Origin: Fibrobacter sp.
GTDB lineage: Bacteria > Fibrobacterota > Fibrobacteria > Fibrobacterales > Fibrobacteraceae
Assembly (NCBI GenBank): GCA_024399065.1
Contig: JAKSIB010000001.1
Location: forward strand, 124,001-188,000
Reading direction: 5' to 3'
Length of the DNA stretch: 64,000 nucleotides
Under the pieces are notes generated by a model. It searched no databases. It was not told the origin of the DNA and saw nothing but the letters and a program-made list of their open reading frames with translations. Made by a program: the position numbers and the translations under genes. This document shows, piece after piece, positions 1 to 6,463 of the stretch (positions are counted from its first letter, which is position 1; each line of letters starts with the position of its first letter).

Positions 1-519
1 AGCCCGTGGGTACGGCAGATTCAGGAAATGTCCGCTCAAATGGCTGCGGGTACCGACGCAAACCTGGGCGACGGCGAACCTAGCGAAGCCCCGCGTCCCA
101 CCATCTTCCAGCGCCTCCCAAGCATCGCACATGGATCCTTGAACATTGTCCGCGGCGTAATCCTCTATGTAATTATCGGTATCGGCATTGGTGCGGCCAT
201 GCATGGCTACGTGCCTACAGGATTTTTTGAGAATTTTCTTTCTTCGGAGCATTGGTACGCCGTTCCTCTGGCTGTGATTTTGGCGGTGCCCATGTATTCC
301 AATGCGGCCGGCGTTGTGCCCATTATCGAGGTGCTGGTGGCCAAGGGCGTTGCCATTGGAACAGCCCTCTCCTTCATGATGGCGGTGGTGGGGCTTTCTC
401 TACCTGAGGCCATGATGCTAAAGAAAGTCATGTCCCTAAAGCTTCTGCTGATTTTCTTCGGAACAGTTGCCCTGAGCATCATTGTGCTTGGACTGTTGTT
501 TAATGGGGTTGGAGTATAA
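1..519 (+). CDS. Predicted permease, ArsP_1/DUF318 (YraQ-like) family, 3' part
   Basis: The frame is open from base 1 with no plausible start, so this is the C-terminal part of a gene beginning outside the window. It shows a hydrophilic loop (about residues 10-45), then four to five hydrophobic segments. The run VPMYSNAAGVVP followed by a Gly-rich hydrophobic stretch resembles the second half of ArsP_1 permeases, inner-membrane proteins linked to export of metals or organoarsenicals. The substrate here cannot be read from sequence. It is followed by a promoter and an unrelated pseudogene, so it is the last gene of its transcript. Confidence 0.7.
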   Translation, partial: SPWVRQIQEMSAQMAAGTDANLGDGEPSEAPRPTIFQRLPSIAHGSLNIVRGVILYVIIGIGIGAAMHGYVPTGFFENFLSSEHWYAVPLAVILAVPMYSNAAGVVPIIEVLVAKGVAIGTALSFMMAVVGLSLPEAMMLKKVMSLKLLLIFFGTVALSIIVLGLLFNGVGV

Positions 520-546
520 GCGGCAATTTTTTTTGCGTCTTACCCC

Positions 547-577
547 TTGACCTTGAGTTAACTCTAGGTGTTATATT
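547..577 (+). promoter_or_regulatory. MerR-type promoter/operator, copy 1
   Basis: TTGACC and TATATT are separated by 19 bp, a long spacer typical of MerR-family-activated promoters. The spacer holds the perfect palindrome GAGTTAACTC within CCTTGAGTTAACTCTAGG. The same 18-base core lies at 4607-4624. The ATG of the following gene starts 7 nt after the -10 box. Confidence 0.75.
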
Positions 578-584
578 GGAGGGT

Positions 585-1515
585 ATGAAAAAGCTTTTAC
601 TGAAAATCCTGCCAATCTTTATTCTTGCAAATATGACTTACGCTCAGAAGCCCATCGATACCCATTCCCCAGTGGAGTCTTGAAAAGCATATCAAGTTTA
701 TGGATGCCGCCGGCATACAGACTTCCGTTTTAACATTGCCTGCGCCGCAACCTTGGTTTGGTGACAGCGTTGAAAGCGCTCAGCTGATCCGCAAAATAAA
801 TGAGGAAATGGCTGAAGTGAAGGCTATACATAAAGGCCGATTCCTTTTCTGTGCCACCTTGCCATTGCCTGATGTCGATGCAGCTATTCGCGAAGCCATT
901 TATGCTCTTGACACCTTGCACGCCGATGGTGTTAAGCTAGCCTCTAATAGCCGCGGGCTTTATTTGGGAGATCCCGCGCTTGACCCACTTATGAAGGTGC
1001 TGAATGAACGTGGGGCGGTTATCATTACCCACCCTCACAAGCCTTCTGCCGTAAATAAGGAATTGACTTCTGTTGTGCCGCTGGCTTCCTACGAATATCT
1101 GGCGGAAACCTCTCGGGCGGTGTTGAATATGGTGGGCCACAACATTACGGTTCGGTTCCCGAAGTTGAAAATCGTGGTGCCCCACTGCGGTTCTTTCTTG
1201 CCGCTGGCCGTGCCTCGCATGCAAAGCCTGATGCCCGTCATGAATAACGTTGGGTATTTGAAGGGCGTTGATATTGCCAAGAATTTGGAAGCTTTCTACT
1301 ACGATTTGGCAGGGGCTGCAACTCCAGAAACCATTCGTGAACTTTTGACAATTACCACCCCCGACCATCTGCTTTATGGAACGGATTATCCCTACGTCGC
1401 AGAACCGGTTCTGATAAAGAACTTGTCTATTCTAAAGAAAAACCTGCAAGAAATTGTTCCTCAAAATGTAGAACAGGTCCTGTACAAAAATGCTCAGAGT
1501 TTGTTTGGGGAGTAA
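585..1515 (+). pseudogene. Amidohydrolase (TIM-barrel, ACMSD-like family), disrupted near its N-terminus
   Basis: Translation from ATG 585 gives a signal peptide and then QKPIDTHS, the start of an amidohydrolase metal-binding segment, but stops at 681-683. The body continues in the +1 frame from about 664 (WSLEKHIKFMDAAGIQ) to 1515. It contains ITHPHKPS, a second His region (IVVPHCGSFLP) and the late GTDYPY metal-site motif. Intact relatives have a longer segment between the DTHSH motif and EKHIKF, so a deletion with a frame change is the simplest reading. An internal start at 700 is possible, but that product would lack the first metal ligands and the export signal. It lies directly behind the MerR-type promoter at 547-577. 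Confidence 0.75.
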
Positions 1516-1527
1516 ATCTCAATAACG

Positions 1528-2091
1528 TTATATTGTCTTAATCACTTTCGCAGGAACGCCGCCTACCACGGTTTTGGGGGCGACGTTTTTGTTTACTACG
1601 GCGCCTGCCGCAACAATGGCTCCGTCACCGATGGTAACGCCCGGGAGAATGGTTGCGTTGGAACCGATCCACACGTTTTTACCGATGTGGATGGGTTTGG
1701 GGTACATATCTCCGCGATGTTCCGGTTCGGGGGCGTGATTCAATGTGGCGAGAACGACGTTGTGACCGATGAGGGCACCGTCGTCGATGGTGATGCCACC
1801 TTGATCCTGGAATTTGCAGCCGGCGTTAATGAATACCCGTTTGCCGATTTTGATGTTTCTGCCGCAGTCCGTATTGAAGGGCGGGAACAGCCCGAAAGAT
1901 TCATCGACAGGCTCGCCGATCAGCTCCGAAAACAGCTTGCGGATTTCGGCAGGCTCGTGATAGCCTGTGTTAATTTCCGCAGTGATTTTCAAGGCCCGCT
2001 GGGACATTTCGTGCATAAGCAAATGGGTTTCACTTCCTGCGATGATTCGCGCGCCGGAGACCATGACCTTCTTGAATTCTTCCAGAGTCAT
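1528..2091 (-). CDS. Sugar O-acetyltransferase, maltose/galactoside acetyltransferase type
   Basis: 187 aa. The N-terminal helical cap (about 1-60) is followed by a left-handed beta-helix of hexapeptide repeats (about 70-185), with the motifs [29 protein letters not shown] (catalytic His in the NH pair), [17 protein letters not shown] and [10 protein letters not shown], and the typical ending GGVPAKVIK. It would transfer acetyl from acetyl-CoA to a sugar or similar hydroxyl acceptor in the cytoplasm; the acceptor is unknown. Its start codon overlaps the stop of the flavodoxin-like gene (TAATG), so the two are probably translationally coupled. It is the last gene of a three-gene minus-strand operon. 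Confidence 0.85.
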   Translation of the reverse strand: MTLEEFKKVMVSGARIIAGSETHLLMHEMSQRALKITAEINTGYHEPAEIRKLFSELIGEPVDESFGLFPPFNTDCGRNIKIGKRVFINAGCKFQDQGGITIDDGALIGHNVVLATLNHAPEPEHRGDMYPKPIHIGKNVWIGSNATILPGVTIGDGAIVAAGAVVNKNVAPKTVVGGVPAKVIKTI

Positions 2092-2627
2092 TAGACCTTA
2101 GATCCCTTCTTGTAGGCTTCGGCGAGAGCGACCTTGTTGCTTGCGGTTTCCTTGGGTTCGGAGGCGCTGGCGAAAACAGTTCCCTTCAGCTTGACGTTGT
2201 CGAAACAGGCAATCCAGCCTTTGATTCCGTTTATAGCGTTCTTTGGGGTGGTCTTTTCATTTTCGGCGGCGGTAGCCAGCAAGTAGATTTCGCGGAACTT
2301 GTATTCGCTAATGTAAAGGGAATTAGCGCGGTCCAGCATGGTCTTCAGCTGGCCGCACATTTCGTAGTAATAGATGGGCGTTGCGAAGACGATGACTTCG
2401 GCGTTCTTCATCTTTTCGGTGATTTCGTTGGCGTCGTCCTTGATGACGCACTTGCCCTTCTTTTGGCAGGCGAGGCAACCGCGACAGAATGCGATATTCT
2501 TGCCTTGCAGGGAAATGTATTCCACATCGTTACCGGCGTCCTTTGCGCCCTTGGCGAACTCTTTTGCAAGAATGTCGGAGTTGCTTCCCTTGCGGAGGCT
2601 AGAAGAAATAACAAGAACTTTTTTCAT
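2091..2627 (-). CDS. Flavodoxin-like FMN reductase with a Cys motif (iron-sulfur flavoprotein type)
   Basis: 178 aa. The N-terminus [19 protein letters not shown] is the FMN phosphate-binding loop of the NADPH-dependent FMN reductase fold. Cys48, Cys51, Cys54 and Cys60 form a CxxCxxCx5C motif as in iron-sulfur flavoproteins, and [13 protein letters not shown] is the second flavin contact. It probably transfers electrons between a pyridine nucleotide and small acceptors in the cytosol. A GGAG ribosome site lies 8 nt upstream of the ATG. Thirty-one bases separate it from the cyclophilin-like gene upstream, and it overlaps the acetyltransferase by one base. Confidence 0.85.
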   Translation of the reverse strand: MKKVLVISSSLRKGSNSDILAKEFAKGAKDAGNDVEYISLQGKNIAFCRGCLACQKKGKCVIKDDANEITEKMKNAEVIVFATPIYYYEMCGQLKTMLDRANSLYISEYKFREIYLLATAAENEKTTPKNAINGIKGWIACFDNVKLKGTVFASASEPKETASNKVALAEAYKKGSKV

Positions 2628-2658
2628 TTGCGTGTCTCCATAAAAAATGCTGAGCGAA

Positions 2659-3183
2659 TTAAAGACTTTGGATTGTGATTTTCTTGGCGCCGGATTTCAG
2701 GGCGTCCTTTAAGCTGTCTGGATTTTCAAAAATTCCGATGTCGCTGTAGTTGTAGCCTGGATTGCTGAAGGTCTCGTAGAAAAAGACGAGGCAGTCGGAA
2801 CCATAAACCTTGATGTCGCCTTTCTTGATGGTGTCGGGAACGAAGCTTGTTGTCTTGAAACCGGAATCCAAATAGACATAGTATTCGTTGCCGTGAAGTT
2901 CCGTCATGGAAATTGTTAGGGGAAGTTTTTCCTTGAAACTTTGCGCGGTGGCGTTGTCTGCTAGGGTGGCAATGAATTCTTGAGAGCCGATGGTGATTTT
3001 GATTTTGTTCATTTCAATTTTTACCGTCGAAGAACTGCTGGCTTGAACGGATTGTGCGTTGGACGAACTGGTTTTAGCAGCGATTTCATTTGAACCTTGT
3101 TCCGCGTTTGACCCGGAATCGGCGCAGGCATACAAAGGCAGAAGCAATAGGCCTGCAAAAATAAAATTCAACAAATTTTTCAT
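2659..3183 (-). CDS. Cyclophilin-like fold lipoprotein
   Basis: 174 aa from ATG 3183; an upstream in-frame start at 3261 would bury the signal sequence, so it is rejected. The signal peptide ends in a lipobox (LPLYAC), followed by a Ser/Asn-rich linker to about residue 55. The rest (KIKITIGSQEFIATLADNA through DIGIFENP) matches the small cyclophilin-like domain found beside flavodoxins and aldo/keto reductases. It probably sits in the periplasm attached to a membrane; its activity is unknown. It is the first gene of the operon with the flavodoxin and acetyltransferase. On the minus strand, TTGCTA-N17-TATATT ends 6 nt before the ATG, so the mRNA may be leaderless. Confidence 0.75.
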   Translation of the reverse strand: MKNLLNFIFAGLLLLPLYACADSGSNAEQGSNEIAAKTSSSNAQSVQASSSSTVKIEMNKIKITIGSQEFIATLADNATAQSFKEKLPLTISMTELHGNEYYVYLDSGFKTTSFVPDTIKKGDIKVYGSDCLVFFYETFSNPGYNYSDIGIFENPDSLKDALKSGAKKITIQSL

Positions 3184-3189
3184 GTCACA

Positions 3190-3218
3190 AATATAGCGTT
3201 GTTTTGTTGAAATAGCAA
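3190..3218 (-). promoter_or_regulatory. Predicted promoter of the cyclophilin-like/flavodoxin/acetyltransferase operon
   Basis: Minus-strand TTGCTA (3213-3218), 17-bp spacer, TATATT (3190-3195). Only six bases separate the -10 box from the ATG at 3183, placing the expected transcript start at or next to the start codon. Confidence 0.5.
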
Positions 3219-3341
3219 ATACTTTGATTTTATATACTGTTATGCCTAAAAAGCATAGCAAAGTATAAAAATTAAGTATTTGCTTATTGTGATTTTCAGT
3301 TCTAAATTGTACCTTGCAAAAACATCTTCATAGGATTGAAA

Positions 3342-4529
3342 ATGAATTTCAAGAAATCTTCCTTTGGTAAAATTGTTACCGCTGCCGCAGTAATCTCTGT
3401 GGCAACCGCTTTCACCGCCTGTTGCGACAAGAGTGACGCAACTCAGACTGCAAAGGCTGCAAACGCAACTATCAACTACTCCGCAAACGAGACCGCTATG
3501 GCACAGAACGAAAAATTGGAACTGACTCAAGAATGGGACAAGGTTTTCCCCAAGAGCGAAAAGGTGGATCACAAGAAGGTGACCTTCACCAATAACTTCG
3601 GCATCACCTTGGCTGCCGATATGTACATCCCGAAGGATGCAAGCCTTGCTGTAAATGGTAAGTTCCCGGCCATCGCTGTTTCTGGCCCCTTCGGCGCCGT
3701 GAAGGAACAGTCCAGCGGTCTCTACGCACAGACCATGGCAGAAAAGGGTTACTTGACCATCGCATTTGACCCCAGCTTTACTGGCGAAAGCAGCGGCATG
3801 CCCCGCCGCGTGGCTTCTCCGGATATCAACACCGAAGATTTCATGGCCGCTGTAGATTTTCTCGGTGCTCAGGAAAATGTGGATGCTGAACGCATCGGCA
3901 TTATCGGTATTTGCGGTTGGGGTGGTATCGCCCTGAACGCCGCTGCCGCGGACACCCGCATCAAGGCAACTGTGGCAAGCACCATGTACGACATGACCCG
4001 CGTGGGTGGCAACGGTTACTTCGATTCTGCTGACAATGAAGAAGCCCGTTACGAAGGCCGCAAGGCTCTCGCAGCCCAGCGCGTAAAGGATCGCGCCGCA
4101 GGTTCCTATCTTCGTGCCGGTGGCGTTGTGGACCCGCTTCCGGATGATGCGCCCTACTTCGTGAAGGATTACTACGCTTATTACAAGACTCCTCGTGGTT
4201 ACCACAAGCGTTCTGGAAACTCCAACGATGGTTGGAATGCAACAGGCACCCAGGCTTATGCCAACGCCCGATTCCTCCGTTACACCAACGAAATTCGCTC
4301 CGCAGTTCTCGTGATGCACGGCGACAAGGCTCATTCCTTCTACTTCGGCAAGGATGCTTACAAGTACATGGTTGAAGGCAATCCCGCTGCAGGCATCAAG
4401 GCAAATCCGAATCCTTCCAACAAGGAACTTTTGGTGATTCCTGGCGCATCTCACGTGGATCTTTACGACAACATGGAAAAGATTCCTTTCGCAAAGCTTG
4501 ACGAATTCTTCAAGACTAACTTGAAGTAA
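3342..4529 (+). CDS. Alpha/beta hydrolase lipoprotein (dienelactone hydrolase/YcjY-like)
   Basis: 395 aa. ATG 3342 is preferred over TTG 3336 because AGGA lies 6 nt upstream. The signal peptide ends in lipobox AFTAC (Cys27). The alpha/beta hydrolase core shows an oxyanion region (VSGPFGAV), the nucleophile elbow GICGWGG with Cys191 in place of the usual Ser, an acid region near VMHGDKAHS, and a final His in GASHVDLY. A Cys nucleophile is normal in dienelactone hydrolase, so activity is plausible, but the substrate is unknown. It is probably periplasmic and membrane-anchored. It is monocistronic, ending at the terminator 4561-4588, and is divergent from the cyclophilin-like operon. Confidence 0.75.
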   Translation: MNFKKSSFGKIVTAAAVISVATAFTACCDKSDATQTAKAANATINYSANETAMAQNEKLELTQEWDKVFPKSEKVDHKKVTFTNNFGITLAADMYIPKDASLAVNGKFPAIAVSGPFGAVKEQSSGLYAQTMAEKGYLTIAFDPSFTGESSGMPRRVASPDINTEDFMAAVDFLGAQENVDAERIGIIGICGWGGIALNAAAADTRIKATVASTMYDMTRVGGNGYFDSADNEEARYEGRKALAAQRVKDRAAGSYLRAGGVVDPLPDDAPYFVKDYYAYYKTPRGYHKRSGNSNDGWNATGTQAYANARFLRYTNEIRSAVLVMHGDKAHSFYFGKDAYKYMVEGNPAAGIKANPNPSNKELLVIPGASHVDLYDNMEKIPFAKLDEFFKTNLK

Positions 4530-4560
4530 TTAGCGGGTTGCTGCGAAAATGCATTCTGAA

Positions 4561-4588
4561 AGAAGGTGGTTCGCTACCTTCTTTTTTT
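4561..4588 (+). terminator. Rho-independent terminator after the alpha/beta hydrolase
   Basis: Hairpin with AGAAGGT and ACCTTCT arms around a TTCG loop, followed by a T run. Confidence 0.8.
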
Positions 4589-4600
4589 ATAAAAAATGAT

Positions 4601-4631
4601 TTGACATTGAGTTAACTCTAGGTGTTAAATT
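4601..4631 (+). promoter_or_regulatory. MerR-type promoter/operator, copy 2
   Basis: TTGACA-N19-TAAATT, with the spacer carrying the same TTGAGTTAACTCTAGGTG core as 553-570. The second in-frame ATG of the next gene (4638) lies 6 nt after the -10 box. The shared operator implies one regulator for the aldo/keto reductase and the broken amidohydrolase; no MerR gene lies in the window. Confidence 0.8.
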
Positions 4632-4637
4632 ATGAAT

Positions 4638-5579
4638 ATGAAAAACCTCCTTTCAAGTTTTCTTGTGGCGTCGGTGACGTTTTTGCTGGGTTGCTCCAGC
4701 GAAAGTGTTGCTGCAAAAACTGCGGAAAATGAAACTCAGGTCAGCGGAGGTGAATCTGTGACCGTTGCAAATACAATCAAGTTGAATAGTGGCTACTCTA
4801 TGCCGGTTCTTGGTCTTGGAACCTGGACTATGAGCAATTCCTTTGCATCGGATGCTGTTTATGAAGCAATCAAGATGGGCTATCGTCTTTTTGATACGGC
4901 GGAATATTACGGCAACGAGAAGGGCGTTGGGGAAGGTGTTCGCCGTGCTATTAAGGATGGCCTTGTAAAGCGCGAAGATGTTTTCGTGACTACCAAGGTG
5001 ATGCCTGGCTATTACCGCAATCCGGAAAAGGCTATTGACGAATCCAATGAAACATTGGGCCTGGGTTACATCGACTTGATGCTAGTGCATCAGTCGGGGC
5101 CCAATGACGACGGCGTCTATAAGGCTTTGGAACACGGCGTTGCCGCAGGGAAAATTCGATCCATTGGAATTTCCAATTACTATACGGCGGAAGAATTTGA
5201 GCGTGTGACCGCAGGTGCAAAAATCAAGCCCGCTGTTGTGCAGAACGAAAATCATCCGCTGTACCAGAATACGGAATTCCAGAAATATGTAGCCAAGTAC
5301 GGTACCGTTGTGGAATCCTACTATCCACTCGGCGGTCGCGGGAATACCCAGAAAATTCTTGGCAATTCTACGCTGAAAGAAATCGCAAAAGCACACGGAA
5401 AGACCGCGGCTCAGGTGGATTTGCGCTGGCATATTCAGGCTGGCTACATCACCATTCCGGGAATCGATTCCTTGAAATATCTGGAAGAGAATTTCAACCT
5501 TTTTGACTTTGAATTGACTACTGAAGAAATGAAGAAGATTGGCGGAATGGATACGGGTCGCCGATTTGAAAACTGGTGA
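4638..5579 (+). CDS. Aldo/keto reductase lipoprotein
   Basis: 313 aa from ATG 4638 (an in-frame ATG at 4632 abuts the -10 box). The signal peptide ends in lipobox LLGC (Cys19), then a linker to about residue 45. The AKR barrel follows with the complete catalytic tetrad Asp86, Tyr91, Lys120 and His151 (DTAEYYG, VTTKVMPG, LMLVHQSGP). NADPH-binding residues are expected in the C-terminal half. It would reduce aldehydes or ketones. A lipid-anchored, exported AKR is unusual, because NADPH is cytoplasmic. It is controlled by the MerR-type promoter directly upstream and shows no Shine-Dalgarno. Confidence 0.85.
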   Translation: MKNLLSSFLVASVTFLLGCSSESVAAKTAENETQVSGGESVTVANTIKLNSGYSMPVLGLGTWTMSNSFASDAVYEAIKMGYRLFDTAEYYGNEKGVGEGVRRAIKDGLVKREDVFVTTKVMPGYYRNPEKAIDESNETLGLGYIDLMLVHQSGPNDDGVYKALEHGVAAGKIRSIGISNYYTAEEFERVTAGAKIKPAVVQNENHPLYQNTEFQKYVAKYGTVVESYYPLGGRGNTQKILGNSTLKEIAKAHGKTAAQVDLRWHIQAGYITIPGIDSLKYLEENFNLFDFELTTEEMKKIGGMDTGRRFENW

Positions 5580-5588
5580 TCTTGTTAT

Positions 5589-5675
5589 TTATTCCAGTTC
5601 CTGCTTCAACATTTCTAGGAAGAGCGCTGCCGGCTTACTGAAGGCAGCGTTCTTTTTATAGAGGGTAAATGCGAC
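5589..5675 (-). pseudogene. C-terminal remnant of a LysR-type regulator
   Basis: The minus strand encodes about 28 residues ending KKNAAFSKPAALFLEMLK plus four more and a stop. The intact LysR gene at 18864-19742 has the same C-terminus, and the DNA match is close. Upstream of about 5675 the similarity ends abruptly, so everything but the tail is gone. This implies a former LysR gene convergent with the aldo/keto reductase. Confidence 0.8.
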
Positions 5676-5770
5676 ATGAAAAGCCTAGAGTAATTACGAA
5701 GTCGTAAGTTGACCCATAGAAATCTCGAAATGCAAATGGAGTTGATTGCTTTGGGCTGATTCATCCAAAA

Positions 5771-5857
5771 GTGGCGTAAAGTGGATAATTTATTTTCAAT
5801 AACCAATCAGTAAGTGGGTGATAGTGGACATTTTCCTGATTCAGTGGAAAAATGTGG
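5771..5857 (+). repeat. Phased GTGG direct repeats (MraZ-box-like)
   Basis: GTGG occurs at 5771, 5781, 5814, 5824, 5844 and 5854, so each neighbouring pair is spaced exactly 10 bp. AAAGTGG begins the first two units. This resembles MraZ boxes, but no mraZ gene follows; the nearest gene is convergent. The surrounding 5676-5881 holds no other gene. Confidence 0.45.
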
Positions 5858-5881
5858 GGATTTTTAAGGATAATCAGAATA

Positions 5882-5907
5882 CAAAAACGCCACCCTTATG
5901 GGTGGCG
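5882..5907 (-). terminator. Terminator of the GIY-YIG/AAA+ operon
   Basis: Perfect stem CGCCACCC/GGGTGGCG with a 4-nt loop; on the minus strand it is followed by TTTTTG. It lies 7 nt after the stop of the GIY-YIG gene. Confidence 0.85.
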
Positions 5908-5913
5908 ATTATC

Positions 5914-6435
5914 TTATTTTAATTTATTGACGTAGTATTCTCGCTTGTCCAGCGTCACCTGCTCCCACCTTTCATCAATGGTGAACTTCATTTCCAGGAG
6001 ATTGGCAGAACATCCCATCGCCCTGATAAGCAGGGCCTCCACATCCTTGATGGATTCATTTGTATCGCCCTGCTTGACTTTTGCGATATTGGTCTGCACA
6101 TTGATAATACCCTCCTTGTTCGCTTTTGTGGAACAGACCTTCTTGAAACCGAACCAGGAAAAACGATCCCAGTTGTCCTTGTGTTCGTCGTAGGTGTGTT
6201 CCTTGAGCCTTTTACCTAGTCCGCGAAATTCGCTTTCGGCATTGGCGAGTCCTACGTAGTACGGGCCATAAGGTCCATAGAGAATGTAGATACCCTGCTG
6301 AAATTGAAAGTCGGCAACTTTGAGCGTATTCCTTGTTGCGCCTCGTCTTCCGAGAAGCTCGAACTTGTTGCCTGTACCAGGTGTCCAGACGACTTCGTCT
6401 CTGCGCCAGAAAAGTCCGTAGTTCAGTATTTCCAT
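5914..6435 (-). CDS. GIY-YIG superfamily nuclease-like protein
   Basis: 173 aa. GIYILYG (Gly48-Tyr50) and YYVG (60-62) form the GIY-YIG signature. Arg76 in LGKRLKEH and Glu133 in DVEALLIRAMG fit the catalytic Arg and metal-binding Glu, so a metal-dependent single-strand nicking activity is plausible. The N-terminal 45 residues are extra to the fold. It lies 28 nt downstream of the tandem AAA+ ATPase gene with a good AGGAG site, so it is the second gene of that operon. The pairing of a small nuclease with an ATPase motor beside a methylase suggests a defence role, which is inference. Confidence 0.75.
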   Translation of the reverse strand: MEILNYGLFWRRDEVVWTPGTGNKFELLGRRGATRNTLKVADFQFQQGIYILYGPYGPYYVGLANAESEFRGLGKRLKEHTYDEHKDNWDRFSWFGFKKVCSTKANKEGIINVQTNIAKVKQGDTNESIKDVEALLIRAMGCSANLLEMKFTIDERWEQVTLDKREYYVNKLK

Positions 6436-6463
6436 AAGGATACTCCTGTTTAAGTTGAATGTT

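Noticed and set aside
3246-4454. Long minus-strand ORF opposite the alpha/beta hydrolase
   Set aside because: It is Cys/His-rich with no motif, and typical of the antisense frame of a G+C-biased gene. The same applies to the long antisense ORFs over the glycosidases (e.g. 40034-44194 and 48608-51886).
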